This document shows, one piece after another, positions 1-7,114 of a DNA stretch of 64,000 nucleotides. Position 1 is the first letter of the stretch, and the number at the start of each line of letters is the position of its first letter. A model generated the notes under the pieces. The model was not told where the DNA came from. It ran no database searches and saw nothing but the letters and a program-made list of their open reading frames with translations. Origin of the DNA: a virus. The stretch spans positions 1-64,000 of IMG/VR virus record IMGVR_UViG_3300042560_001981; one strand, 5' to 3'. The translations under genes were made by a program, and so were the position numbers.

Positions 1-110
1 GTTCCTGTAAAGCCTTCATCACCATTTTTCTGGAGGCGATAAGCGACAGGCCAAATTGAATTTGGTCTGTGGGAACAAATGCTTGTCGTTATGTGTAGTG
101 AATTTTTCAT
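1..110 (-). CDS. Partial open reading frame running off the window edge
   Basis: An ATG-started frame stays open to the window edge (36 complete codons visible) behind a consensus sigma-70 promoter. The visible product has no family I recognise. The start lies only about 3 bases beyond the expected transcription start and has no Shine-Dalgarno sequence. The mRNA would therefore be nearly leaderless, or the true start is a later ATG outside or near the edge. It is probably the first gene of an early unit. Confidence 0.4.
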   Translation of the reverse strand, partial: MKNSLHITTSICSHRPNSIWPVAYRLQKNGDEGFTG

Positions 111-119
111 AGTTTTTAG

Positions 120-148
120 ATTATACTCCATTATATAGGCTTTGTCAA
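120..148 (-). promoter_or_regulatory. Consensus sigma-70 early promoter
   Basis: On the minus strand TTGACA (143-148) and TATAAT (120-125) are exactly 17 bp apart. A second TATAAT copy lies inside the spacer (130-135). It sits just past the stop of the carbamoyltransferase gene and points away from it into the open frame at the window edge. It matches other promoters in the window at 4224, 6167, 6868, 58755 and 60046. Confidence 0.85.
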
Positions 149-156
149 GCGTTTTT

Positions 157-1731
157 TTAGGTATTTTTAGATTTTTTTATCAACTTATCCTGCACTATCA
201 GGAAGTCTAAACTAGTTGTTGTCAAAATGTCAAGAGCATCTTTAACGGTAGTAATCATTGGATTACCATTCACATTAAAAGAGGTGTTCAACAAAATATT
301 CATTGATCCAAGCAATTCGTAAAGAAAACTGTTCTGCTCTTTTTTCACCGTTTGAATTCTTGCCGTTCCATCAACATGGGTAATCGATGGATATTTTTCT
401 CTATACTCAATTCGAACTTTTGGTGAAAATGACATGAATCTGGACTCATAATCAAATTCAAAATACTTGTTTCTATCTTCGAATCTCACAACTGGAGCAA
501 ATGGTCGAAACCATTCACGATTTTTTATCTTGTTTAACTTATCTTTCATTCCGGGAAAAGAAGGATCACAAATCATACTTCTATTTCCCAAAGCTCTTGG
601 TCCAACTTCAGAATTACCTCGTATTACACCAAATATGTTACCTTGTTTCAGTAAAAAAGAAACTTCATTCAAATCCAAATCTGTAACCTCATAATCCGAT
701 GCAAGTGAATCAAATTCGTTCAGGTCAAGTATCGGTGCACCACAATAGGTTACGTCAATTTGTTCATTTGGTACATTTACTAAAAATAACTGACCTAAAG
801 ATATGCCACTATCATCTACATTCGGCGGAACGAAAACTTTGTTACCGTATTTTTTACGTATTTCTTCATTCAGTAGTACATTTAGTCCGCAACCACCTGA
901 TATGATGATAGGATCGTTGTCAACATAGGATTCTACAAGTTTAAAAAATTCTTTTTCAAAAACAAATTGATTTGTTGCAGCCAAATCATACGCTAGTTGT
1001 CCCGAATACTGTTTACAAAAAGGATTTGCTTTAAACTCCTCTTCGTTTACATGTTCCAGTCCTGTTGCAGACTTTAATTCGTTTAAACTGCCGGTTTTAT
1101 AGAAATATGTGAATCCTTCAATCCATTCTTTTCTAATTTTACCATAAGCAACTAAGCCCATGAGTTTACCAGCATAGCCAACCATGGGCTTTATTTTTCC
1201 ACCTTGGTCCTTCTTTATATCTTCAAGTATAAATGAGATTTGTCTATAACATTTACCAAAAGAAGGGACTTCCAATCTTTTAATGTGCTCAATCAGTCCA
1301 TCAAATTTATAAATGTTGAATCGACCATCATTTCCAGCGCCATCAAATGAAATGACTGTTCCTTTTGTATAAGGAGATTGATAGGCACTACAGGCTGCAT
1401 GGGAAAGGTGATGGTCTAATAAAACATACTTTTTAGCATGAACTAATTTTTTGATTTCCTCAATTAATACCAATGTTTTAAATTGAACACGTAAAGTATG
1501 ACCAGGAAAAGCACAAACATCGAAGGTTTCTCCGATGCCGTAATGCGATTTCATTATTTTTAGTGAATCTGCTATAATTTTTATAGCTTCATCTTTTGAA
1601 ACGCTGAGTAAACTGAAATATCTTTGTTTAACCAACCTTTCAATTTCAAAAGTGTAATATTTTCCGTTTTTCTCGATACTAATTGAAGCGCCATGCTGAA
1701 AATAAAAAGAAATATTACACTTTTCGATCAT
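157..1731 (-). CDS. Carbamoyltransferase, NodU/CmcH/TobZ family
   Basis: 524 residues, normal family length. The N-terminal Kae1-like ATPase/carbamoyl-adenylate domain carries LDHHLSHAACSAY (about 105-117) and SFDGAGNDG (about 128-136). The C-terminal domain has the family signatures SGGCGLN, VGPRALGNRS and LLNTSFNVNGNP. Such enzymes move a carbamoyl group from carbamoyl phosphate via carbamoyl-AMP onto a hydroxyl of a sugar or antibiotic. The natural acceptor here is unknown; a glycan of the virion, the DNA or the host surface is possible. The start overlaps the upstream small membrane gene by ATGA, so the two are translationally coupled. Last gene before the promoter at 120-148. Confidence 0.9.
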   Translation of the reverse strand: MIEKCNISFYFQHGASISIEKNGKYYTFEIERLVKQRYFSLLSVSKDEAIKIIADSLKIMKSHYGIGETFDVCAFPGHTLRVQFKTLVLIEEIKKLVHAKKYVLLDHHLSHAACSAYQSPYTKGTVISFDGAGNDGRFNIYKFDGLIEHIKRLEVPSFGKCYRQISFILEDIKKDQGGKIKPMVGYAGKLMGLVAYGKIRKEWIEGFTYFYKTGSLNELKSATGLEHVNEEEFKANPFCKQYSGQLAYDLAATNQFVFEKEFFKLVESYVDNDPIIISGGCGLNVLLNEEIRKKYGNKVFVPPNVDDSGISLGQLFLVNVPNEQIDVTYCGAPILDLNEFDSLASDYEVTDLDLNEVSFLLKQGNIFGVIRGNSEVGPRALGNRSMICDPSFPGMKDKLNKIKNREWFRPFAPVVRFEDRNKYFEFDYESRFMSFSPKVRIEYREKYPSITHVDGTARIQTVKKEQNSFLYELLGSMNILLNTSFNVNGNPMITTVKDALDILTTTSLDFLIVQDKLIKKSKNT

Positions 1732-1922
1732 TTTTCCTTTTTCTCAACATTTACTTCCGTTTTTTCACTTACAACATTGTGAAATACGGCAACTTTGAAC
1801 GGTTTCCAATAACGACAAAATACATTGTTCAAAAAAAGTATCGATAATCCGAGAATAATCAAAGATACGCTAAGTAAGATTGATCCGGCTAGAAAAATTA
1901 CAGCTGTTTCAATATTCATCAA
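1728..1922 (-). CDS. Small single-span membrane protein
   Basis: 64 residues. A long hydrophobic segment (about residues 7-32) is followed by a charged, Lys/Glu-rich tail, which predicts one transmembrane helix. No family recognised. It overlaps the carbamoyltransferase start by 4 bases (ATGA), which suggests coupled translation and possibly a membrane location for their shared job. Confidence 0.6.
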   Translation of the reverse strand: MMNIETAVIFLAGSILLSVSLIILGLSILFLNNVFCRYWKPFKVAVFHNVVSEKTEVNVEKKEK

Positions 1923-1955
1923 TTGCAGTTCCGTTAAAAGTTAAAAAAATCAGTT

Positions 1956-2438
1956 TTACTCGTCATCACTTTCTTCCCAATCTTCGACCAGGTCGTAAAG
2001 GTTCCAATGTTCGATCAAATATTCAGGAATATCCTCTAAAGATTCAGGATTTCCACTTTCATACTCATATTCTTCAGATTCACCTTCATAAAATCTTCCG
2101 ACAAATGACATTCCTTCTTCCAAAAATGAAGCATCAACATTAATGTCAGAATCATCTAGAAATTCATACAATTCTATCGGCGGTCCCCAAGGTGAATCGA
2201 ACCAAAAATGAATTCCTTCATCATCCCTAGTCCAATCTTGTGCATCACAGTTCCATTTACAACCCCAATTCTGTAAGGCCCATCCATACCACTCATCACC
2301 TTCAGCAATTTCTTGCGGAATAGGTCTAAAGAATGAAAACCATCCTTTTCCATTGTTTTCTTCCAAAAAGTTTTCAAAAGAATCTAAAACTTTTTCATCA
2401 GCATTAATTGTAATGGTATTATTGCACCAGTTGGGCAT
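1956..2438 (-). CDS. Api92-like / DUF1281-type ferredoxin-fold protein
   Basis: 160 residues. The opening MPNWCNNTITI and the Trp-rich centre (GWALQNWGCKWN, FDSPWGPP) are the hallmarks of the DUF1281/Api92-like family of phages and mobile elements. The family has a ferredoxin-like fold and no settled function. The C-terminal third is very acidic. It lies in the early small-gene region between an unknown gene and a small membrane protein. Confidence 0.75.
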   Translation of the reverse strand: MPNWCNNTITINADEKVLDSFENFLEENNGKGWFSFFRPIPQEIAEGDEWYGWALQNWGCKWNCDAQDWTRDDEGIHFWFDSPWGPPIELYEFLDDSDINVDASFLEEGMSFVGRFYEGESEEYEYESGNPESLEDIPEYLIEHWNLYDLVEDWEESDDE

Positions 2439-2442
2439 AAAA

Positions 2443-2814
2443 TTACTCCTGTTTTGTCTTAATATCAGATTCTTTGCTCATCGTAACAATGTTTTTCGTT
2501 TTTTTCAGGTAATTTTTGAACCATTTTGTCGATTTCGTTGTCTTTCTAAGTACACAACCACCTAATCTGCCGCCTACAAGGTTTCTAACATACACCAAAG
2601 GGTCAGAAAATATCGCCTCAAACGATTCATCGAACTCCAGGACGCCATTATCGTTTACCTTAAAGAAGGCAATGTGATATTTGTCGCCCATTTGAGTGTG
2701 CTCTATCTTTTCACCTCGATCCCTTTTCTTTTGAAACTCGAAAAATGACAACTGTAGCTCATCGTCATACTCTCCGGGCGTAAAAAAGAAGCCGTCAAAG
2801 TCAACTTTATTCAT
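2443..2814 (-). CDS. Hypothetical protein
   Basis: 123 residues with an AAGGAG ribosome binding site 7 bases before the ATG. No recognised domain. The product is rich in aromatic and charged residues and ends in a Lys-rich tail. It stands 4 bases before the Api92-like gene, so the two are co-transcribed. Confidence 0.6.
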   Translation of the reverse strand: MNKVDFDGFFFTPGEYDDELQLSFFEFQKKRDRGEKIEHTQMGDKYHIAFFKVNDNGVLEFDESFEAIFSDPLVYVRNLVGGRLGGCVLRKTTKSTKWFKNYLKKTKNIVTMSKESDIKTKQE

Positions 2815-2894
2815 TCGTAAACTCCTTTTGAATTATTTTTTTGTTGGAATTACGATTATAATACTTTTTACTCTCAACAATTCTAATTCTGTAT

Positions 2895-3395
2895 TTAGGA
2901 CTCAACAAATCCTTCAATAGGAGGTTCCTTTGAGCTATTTTTTTTGATACTTTTTTGCATTTTTTCATATTTTTTGTCCAAGAGTCCAAAAACCTTGGCT
3001 GCCAAGACCTTTTCTTTTGACCAAGCATCAATTTCCCAAGGCAATTCATAATAGTTTACTCGACTTTTGATAACTCTTTTGCCTTTCCAGTAGGTCGAGC
3101 GACCTTTTTGTTCAATCTGGCCAGTCACGAACTGCTTAATGTGTACCATTTCGTGAGCCAAAATCTCGACCATACGCTCAAAATTCAACCGAGGGTCAAG
3201 TCCAAGTGCATAGCAACCCTTAATCAAGGGTACGGCCATACCATGAGCATTGTGTACATTGCGAATTTCTTTATTGGCAAAGACCAATAGATTGAATTTT
3301 TTCTTTTCAATCTTTAATTCACGAGCAAACAGCTCGATACACGCCTCGATTAAGTCCCGGCGGTCACTTTTCCGCATATCAAAAACGATTTCCAT
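2895..3395 (-). CDS. HExxH zinc metallopeptidase-like protein
   Basis: 166 residues. LAHEMVHIKQ (about 83-92) supplies the HExxH zinc motif. A downstream ELPWEIDAWSKE supplies a candidate third ligand. This arrangement resembles small SprT/gluzincin-like phage proteins that are annotated as putative metallopeptidases. The C-terminus is basic. The substrate is unknown. It follows a GIY-YIG-like gene with a 4-base gap. Confidence 0.65.
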   Translation of the reverse strand: MEIVFDMRKSDRRDLIEACIELFARELKIEKKKFNLLVFANKEIRNVHNAHGMAVPLIKGCYALGLDPRLNFERMVEILAHEMVHIKQFVTGQIEQKGRSTYWKGKRVIKSRVNYYELPWEIDAWSKEKVLAAKVFGLLDKKYEKMQKSIKKNSSKEPPIEGFVES

Positions 3396-3399
3396 AATT

Positions 3400-3711
3400 T
3401 TAAAATGTATTTAAGGTTGGAGAATACTTAGCAATGAGCTCACGCTCCCTTTGATAAGCAGGTTTACGACCACGTACCACTTCAATCACACAATAATTTA
3501 GGCCTTCTGGCTGGTTTTCACGTAAAAAGTTATAGAGTTTCCAATTCTTAGATTCACATTTAGCTCTAGACCAATGTTTCTGAACACGTACTTTAACGGA
3601 ACGTAGAAAAGCACGGCCGGTAGCAACAGTAAGCCCAATATAAGAATCACCAGTGTCCTCAGACCAAATCGAATATAAAACATAATTTCGGTCATTCCGC
3701 TTCTTACGCAT
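3400..3711 (-). CDS. GIY-YIG-like nuclease domain protein
   Basis: 103 residues. VLYSI near residue 11 and DSYIGLT near 22-28 match the two strands of a GIY-YIG core. A conserved-type Arg/His (RVQKHWSRA) and a late ELIAKYSPTLNT complete the pattern. It is a compact freestanding domain with no DNA-binding extension, so it may be a homing-type or repair-type nuclease. Its start overlaps the upstream gene by 8 bases. Confidence 0.6.
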   Translation of the reverse strand: MRKKRNDRNYVLYSIWSEDTGDSYIGLTVATGRAFLRSVKVRVQKHWSRAKCESKNWKLYNFLRENQPEGLNYCVIEVVRGRKPAYQRERELIAKYSPTLNTF

Positions 3712-3934
3712 TTTTAAAACCTAGGTTATACTCAACCATTACCATTTTAGCGATATTGATATACTGCCTTGCAGCCTCAGTATCAAACTCAAGCATCTCC
3801 TGAGCATCCGACAGATAACTCGCCACGACCATACCAGGACCCGAAAGCTTCATACTAATTGAATTCTCAATTGATTCCAAAATCTGTGCCTTAGGGCCAC
3901 CGTATGCTTGCATTTCCCATTCCAAATTACTCAT
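3704..3934 (-). CDS. Small hypothetical phage protein
   Basis: 76 residues, mostly helical by composition (Ala, Met, Glu rich), with no signal peptide or membrane span. Function unknown. Overlaps the GIY-YIG-like gene by 8 bases and follows a membrane-protein gene by 10 bases, inside one early unit. Confidence 0.6.
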   Translation of the reverse strand: MSNLEWEMQAYGGPKAQILESIENSISMKLSGPGMVVASYLSDAQEMLEFDTEAARQYINIAKMVMVEYNLGFKNA

Positions 3935-3944
3935 TTCATCTCCT

Positions 3945-4217
3945 TTATTTCATCACAATCAGAGCCAACAGAATACTGTTAAAAAAGAATCCCACGGCGT
4001 TACTGATAATATACAATTTGTCATTCCGACCTAATGCACGTACCAGAAACAGAAACAAGCCCGACCACACCATGAGCACCATACTCAGGGGTGGGAGCTT
4101 ATCACTATACCCTAGAATCACACCAAGGCTCGTTGGCAGGGTTGCCGCATGGATCAGTACCATACCCACCCAACCGCAGGCCTCACTCAAATCAAATTTA
4201 TCTTTTCTCTTAACCAT
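3945..4217 (-). CDS. Small membrane protein, about three spans
   Basis: 90 residues from the ATG at 4217. I chose this start because an in-frame upstream ATG falls inside the promoter -10 region. The basic start (MVKRKDKFD) is followed by three hydrophobic segments (about 16-35, 43-61 and 70-88). No family recognised. It is the first gene behind the promoter at 4224-4251. The ATG comes about 7 bases after the -10 box, so the leader is extremely short. Confidence 0.6.
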   Translation of the reverse strand: MVKRKDKFDLSEACGWVGMVLIHAATLPTSLGVILGYSDKLPPLSMVLMVWSGLFLFLVRALGRNDKLYIISNAVGFFFNSILLALIVMK

Positions 4218-4223
4218 GTCTCC

Positions 4224-4251
4224 ATTATACACAAATGGGCACGGTTGTCAA
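4224..4251 (-). promoter_or_regulatory. Consensus sigma-70 early promoter
   Basis: TTGACA (4246-4251) and TATAAT (4224-4229) are separated by 16 bp on the minus strand. The spacer end CCATTTGTG plus TATAATGG is almost identical to the promoter at 6868-6895, so these belong to one promoter family. It drives the membrane-protein gene at 3945-4217 and the genes after it. Confidence 0.85.
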
Positions 4252-4291
4252 GGGCTTGTCAGAAAGTAAAGGAATGTTGCAAAAACCGCAA

Positions 4292-4333
4292 GGATTGTTA
4301 ACCATTCGACAATTGTAAATTGTTTAACAATCC
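4292..4333 (-). terminator. Inverted repeat, probable transcription terminator
   Basis: A perfect 10-bp inverted repeat (GGATTGTTAA / TTAACAATCC) flanks a 22-base loop that itself contains ACAATTGT. On the minus strand it is followed within a few bases by a T-rich run (GGTTTTTG). It lies between the stop at 4345 and the promoter at 4251, the right place for a terminator. The long loop also allows an operator role. Confidence 0.5.
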
Positions 4334-4344
4334 AATAATAAAGT

Positions 4345-4509
4345 TTATATTTTGTCAAGGCCCTGTGGATCTTGTCCATTTTGTTTTTTCGCCTCATCTA
4401 AAACAGCCAGTAAATCATTCACCGGTATCTTATTCATACCCCAATAATCCGAATAAATCACCGTGGCCGTATTGGCCTCTTTTTTCGGAAATGGGATAAT
4501 ATTACTCAT
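4345..4509 (-). CDS. Small hypothetical protein
   Basis: 54 residues starting MSNIIPFPKK. A longer frame upstream is open, but this ATG overlaps the TGA of the preceding membrane gene (ATGA), which favours it as the real start. No domain recognised. The protein is soluble and Asp/Lys rich at the C-terminus. Confidence 0.55.
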   Translation of the reverse strand: MSNIIPFPKKEANTATVIYSDYWGMNKIPVNDLLAVLDEAKKQNGQDPQGLDKI

Positions 4510-4655
4510 ACCACGCTCGCCATAAACGCCGCTGCATTGGCCGCCGAGACCACCAAGGAAGACCATCCCAAGAAGTTCAGCTCTTCCATAAAATAATAAT
4601 CCGCTGCCCGCCAAAAAACAACCGCACAGAAAAGATTTACCATTAGCATTAACAT
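4506..4655 (-). CDS. Small membrane protein, 49 residues
   Basis: An AGGTGA ribosome binding site lies 5 bases before the ATG. The product is almost wholly hydrophobic in two stretches (about 1-20 and 26-49) separated by an acidic turn. The TGA overlaps the next ATG by ATGA. Function unknown; small size and coupling are typical of early phage genes. Confidence 0.55.
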   Translation of the reverse strand: MLMLMVNLFCAVVFWRAADYYFMEELNFLGWSSLVVSAANAAAFMASVV

Positions 4656-4663
4656 TTTTTCAC

Positions 4664-4891
4664 CTAGGTAAAGAAAGTGTCCACGATCCTCGGCGCTTCC
4701 AAACCAGAGACCTCAAAGACCTGTGCCTTTGCCACGGCCACCGAGATTTCCTCTTCATAGTCATTTCCATAGTAACACACCTCACGGAGTAAGTCAACAC
4801 ATTGACCCTCATTCTCCGCTACGGCCACCCATGATCCACCATACTCGGAAGATGGAAATGGTACCCAATAATTTCCTACGTATAGATTCAT
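4664..4891 (-). CDS. Small hypothetical protein
   Basis: 75 residues from the ATG at 4891, with AGGAG 8 bases upstream. A TTG one codon earlier is a less likely start. The ATG overlaps the stop of the upstream lipoprotein gene (TGATG). The product is acidic and rich in Trp, Tyr and Val, with no recognised family. Confidence 0.6.
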   Translation of the reverse strand: MNLYVGNYWVPFPSSEYGGSWVAVAENEGQCVDLLREVCYYGNDYEEEISVAVAKAQVFEVSGLEAPRIVDTFFT

Positions 4892-5040
4892 CAATCAATC
4901 TCCTTTTCTATATTCTTCTTGAGAAATACACGAGCAAATTCAACCTTGAATCCATCGATATCTCGCTTCATATCCTTCTGTGCCTCCTGAAAGGTAGTAC
5001 AACCACAGAGGAAGATAGAAAATATAATTAAGCCTCTCAT
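4891..5040 (-). CDS. Small predicted lipoprotein
   Basis: 49 residues. A hydrophobic start (RGLIIFSIF) ends in LCGC, which fits a lipobox with lipidation at Cys14. A short charged helix follows. It should be exported and anchored in a membrane. Its stop shares a base with the next ATG. No family recognised; it is too far from the lysis cassette to be called a spanin. Confidence 0.55.
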   Translation of the reverse strand: MRGLIIFSIFLCGCTTFQEAQKDMKRDIDGFKVEFARVFLKKNIEKEID

Positions 5041-5041
5041 A

Positions 5042-5266
5042 TTAATCCAGTAGTGTCATGTAGGCCTTAGTATTATTCTCCAGAAACCAATCGATACCTT
5101 TACGGAGACCAATGTAATCACCGAGCATCTCGCAGCCTTTGAGATAATCATAGACGGCGACTTCCTCGGGGGTTAACATAATGGACTCACCGGAGAATGG
5201 GTTGCTCACAGAAACATTCTCAGTGTCGTAAACTTGAATTCCTGGGAAATCATTGAAAATAGACAT
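5042..5266 (-). CDS. Conserved small protein of T4-like phages
   Basis: 74 residues. The pattern of an N-terminal strand region, then LTPEEVAVYDYLKG and a C-terminal FLENN, resembles short conserved proteins of marine T4-like phages of unknown function. AAGGA precedes the start. A four-copy 11-bp tandem repeat lies just upstream (5281-5324), so expression may be specifically controlled. Confidence 0.6.
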   Translation of the reverse strand: MSIFNDFPGIQVYDTENVSVSNPFSGESIMLTPEEVAVYDYLKGCEMLGDYIGLRKGIDWFLENNTKAYMTLLD

Positions 5267-5280
5267 AGTGTATCCTTAGA

Positions 5281-5324
5281 GTGTGGACAAAGAATGAACA
5301 AAGGGTGGACAAAGGGTGGACAGA
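5281..5324. repeat. Four tandem 11-bp repeats
   Basis: Plus-strand units are GTGTGGACAAA, GAATGAACAAA, GGGTGGACAAA and GGGTGGACAGA, end to end with no spacer. The period is close to one turn of DNA. The array ends about 15 bp upstream of the ATG at 5266. It may be a protein-binding array or a leader element. The surrounding 5267-5447 stretch holds no supported gene; it also contains the palindrome AGGAATTCCT. Confidence 0.7.
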
Positions 5325-5447
5325 GACTCCTTGAGGAATTCCTGGCCGGAAAAAATTTCTCTGAGACTTTTTGTGGGAGCAGCAAGGGATCCTTAAACAA
5401 AAGTAGACCTGCTTTAGAGGACTCCTTCCAACTGTTCCTGGCGCTTT

Positions 5448-5597
5448 TTACCCCACCTCTATTGGGCCATATATGGACTCCCACTCACTTGCAATCCAAT
5501 CATAGGGTAGCTCAGTAAAGGCGGCCACCTCATCTATACTATAGCCATCTTCGAGCATCTCCTGAGCCATTATTAGCTTATCTTTTAGCTTTCCCAT
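5448..5597 (-). CDS. Small hypothetical protein, 49 residues
   Basis: Starts inside the end of the upstream gene (13-base overlap) and has a good coding pattern. The product is acidic and helical (MAQEMLEDGYSIDEVAAF) and looks like a short helix-turn-helix-type sequence. No confident family. It ends just before the noncoding stretch with the 11-bp repeats. Confidence 0.5.
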   Translation of the reverse strand: MGKLKDKLIMAQEMLEDGYSIDEVAAFTELPYDWIASEWESIYGPIEVG

Positions 5598-5773
5598 TCA
5601 TTCTCCCAATACCAAAGTCCATCATCATCACGGTCAGGTCCATGCCATCTTGGATCGGAGCCATACATCTCCTCGAGCATGGCATCATACTGAGCCTCCA
5701 CCATGGCATCAATAGCTTCCTGAGCTAGCTCCTGGAGCTCTTGGTTAATCTCATCGAAACTGGACACCACCAT
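5585..5773 (-). CDS. Small acidic hypothetical protein
   Basis: 62 residues from the ATG at 5773, chosen because AGGAGA lies 5 bases upstream; an in-frame TTG earlier is inside the ribosome binding site. Very acidic with a Trp/Asp-rich C-terminus (DRDDDGLWYWENEW). Function unknown. Confidence 0.55.
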   Translation of the reverse strand: MVVSSFDEINQELQELAQEAIDAMVEAQYDAMLEEMYGSDPRWHGPDRDDDGLWYWENEWES

Positions 5774-5784
5774 TGTATCTCCTG

Positions 5785-5961
5785 TCAAGGTGTAGGTGAG
5801 GCAAACATACGGGCTCCATCTGACATAAAACGGCGAAGTTCAGCCCGAACCACAGAGGGGTACTCATCGATGTTATCCAAAATAAACTCTAAGGCACCTA
5901 AGGTATCATAGCCCCAGGAATCTTTCATGGAGTTCACTTCGCTCATAAGGTTATCGTACAT
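5785..5961 (-). CDS. Small hypothetical protein, 58 residues
   Basis: AGGAG is 6 bases before the ATG, and the ATG shares one base with the upstream TAA (TAATG). The product is a soluble, helical protein. It belongs to a chain of overlapping small genes behind the promoter at 6167-6195. Confidence 0.55.
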   Translation of the reverse strand: MYDNLMSEVNSMKDSWGYDTLGALEFILDNIDEYPSVVRAELRRFMSDGARMFASPTP

Positions 5962-6053
5962 TATACACTCCTATCCAGATAAGCATCATACACAATGTAA
6001 AGGCCACTTAGAATGGCCAGGGCACTGAAAATAATATCAATTGTTTCCATCAT
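5961..6053 (-). CDS. Micro-protein with one membrane span
   Basis: 30 residues with a central hydrophobic helix (IIFSALAILSGLYIV). The start (6053, or the adjacent ATG at 6050) follows the TGA of the upstream micro-gene by one base, and the stop overlaps the next start. Length alone gives weak support; the ordered overlaps on both sides strengthen it. Confidence 0.45.
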   Translation of the reverse strand: MMETIDIIFSALAILSGLYIVYDAYLDRSV

Positions 6054-6054
6054 A

Positions 6055-6135
6055 TCACCCCAAAGTAGTAACAGAACCGTGAGCCAGGTAGCCCCAGATT
6101 ATCAAACCCGCAAATAGTATCAAAATCGCAATCAT
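6055..6135 (-). CDS. Micro-protein with one membrane span
   Basis: 26 residues, with GGAG 6 bases before the ATG and a hydrophobic helix covering most of its length (IAILILFAGLIIWGYLA). It is the first frame behind the promoter at 6167-6195. Very short, so kept at modest confidence. Confidence 0.4.
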   Translation of the reverse strand: MIAILILFAGLIIWGYLAHGSVTTLG

Positions 6136-6166
6136 CTCAATCTCCAAATCATCTCATCACGGTGCC

Positions 6167-6195
6167 ATTATGGCAGAAAGGGAGGGTTTTGTCAA
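6167..6195 (-). promoter_or_regulatory. Sigma-70 early promoter
   Basis: TTGACA (6190-6195), 17-bp spacer, CATAAT (6167-6172) on the minus strand. It follows the gene ending at 6209 and reads into the chain of micro-genes at 6135-5448. Confidence 0.8.
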
Positions 6196-6208
6196 GCGAT
6201 ATTTTTTG

Positions 6209-6526
6209 TTATGAAAGTGATAACTCCCGAGCAGGGTACAGGATCTGGCCATCGAATTCTAGCTGGGATCGCTCAAACTCGGTCAAGTAATCATCAGGCA
6301 CCACCTCCCAGTCAAGGATATGCTCACGGAAGTAATCGTTATCAATTTCAATCTGACTACGGAGCGCCACGACAACCCCTGTGGTCTTATCGAAGTCCTT
6401 AAAATTCTTTACCACATAATCACCACCGCCCTTTGGTTTCCAGTACGCATCAGCTCCAGTACCAATGGTGCCATCTTCCCGCCAGGCGTAATTCTCCCAA
6501 ATTTGAGTAGTGATTAGCAGTTTCAT
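6209..6526 (-). CDS. Conserved hypothetical protein
   Basis: 105 residues with GGGAG 6 bases upstream of the ATG. The opening MKLLITTQIWENYAW and the Gly-rich YWKPKGGGDY are seen in small proteins of phages and plasmids; I know no function for them. Soluble, slightly acidic. Follows the Lys/Ala-rich gene by one base. Confidence 0.6.
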   Translation of the reverse strand: MKLLITTQIWENYAWREDGTIGTGADAYWKPKGGGDYVVKNFKDFDKTTGVVVALRSQIEIDNDYFREHILDWEVVPDDYLTEFERSQLEFDGQILYPARELSLS

Positions 6527-6527
6527 A

Positions 6528-6833
6528 TTAGGCTCCCAGGGCCATCACAGTAACAGGACCTGCCTTACGTGCAGCCTTTCGAGCCGCAGCACCAACCTTC
6601 GGTGCCTTTAGAGCCGCAAGTTTCGCTTCCATCTTAGCGATTCGCTCTGCTTTTTTGACCTCACGAGCAGCCGCTTTCTCCACTCGAGCCTTAGCCTTTA
6701 GCTCCTTCGTTAGAGCCTTCGACAATTTTCGATTAGCCATATCAGCCTTAATGGACTCACGGAGAGCCTTGACAGTTTCACGTTTTTGAGCAAGGGTCAG
6801 ACCCTCAACAGAAGCACAAGCAAAAGTAAACAT
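6528..6833 (-). CDS. Lys/Ala-rich basic protein, possibly DNA-binding
   Basis: 101 residues dominated by Ala, Lys, Arg and Glu. After the first 25 residues it is one long predicted helix with AxxKAxxK-type repeats, strongly basic, ending in an AARKAARKAG segment. Composition resembles histone H1-like or other nucleic-acid-binding proteins, but no family is certain. It is driven by the promoter at 6868-6895. Confidence 0.6.
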   Translation of the reverse strand: MFTFACASVEGLTLAQKRETVKALRESIKADMANRKLSKALTKELKAKARVEKAAAREVKKAERIAKMEAKLAALKAPKVGAAARKAARKAGPVTVMALGA

Positions 6834-6867
6834 TTTATTAACTCCTCATCAATTCATCACAAAACCA

Positions 6868-6895
6868 ATTATACACAAATAGGCAGGAATGTCAA
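6868..6895 (-). promoter_or_regulatory. Consensus sigma-70 early promoter
   Basis: TTGACA (6890-6895) and TATAAT (6868-6873) with a 16-bp spacer on the minus strand. The last part of the spacer is almost the same as in the promoter at 4224-4251. It lies between the stop at 6899 and the ATG at 6833. Confidence 0.85.
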
Positions 6896-6898
6896 GCG

Positions 6899-7084
6899 TT
6901 ATGTGGTTCGCTCACCAGGGCTTACATAACCTCGACCTCGCACAGTACCACGCCGTTCAGGCCGATTATAGAGAGCCTTATCAAGATTGAAAGTTTTCTC
7001 TCCCTTGCGAGGTTTTGCAGGTTCGATAACAGCCACATTCTTAAAATCTTTGTAAGCCGCCTCTAGTTGTTCTTTTGTAAACAT
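6899..7084 (-). CDS. Small basic hypothetical protein
   Basis: 61 residues: a helical start (MFTKEQLEAAYKDF) and an Arg/Gly-rich tail (RRGTVRGRGY) that could bind nucleic acid. No family recognised. Directly behind the promoter at 7115-7142 with an AGGA-type ribosome binding site. Confidence 0.6.
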   Translation of the reverse strand: MFTKEQLEAAYKDFKNVAVIEPAKPRKGEKTFNLDKALYNRPERRGTVRGRGYVSPGERTT

Positions 7085-7114
7085 CTTGTCCTCCTGATAA
7101 TTTTCTATGGTTCC

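Noticed and set aside
2807-3049. 80-residue minus-strand frame overlapping the metallopeptidase gene
   Set aside because: Lies mostly inside a well-supported gene in another frame; only Lys/Arg-rich with no motif.
5281-5324. CRISPR-like repeats
   Set aside because: Units are 11 bp and contiguous, without spacers; not a CRISPR array.
5206-5518. Open frames on both strands across the 11-bp repeats
   Set aside because: Apparent proteins are just translations of the repeat and surrounding noncoding DNA, without ribosome sites.
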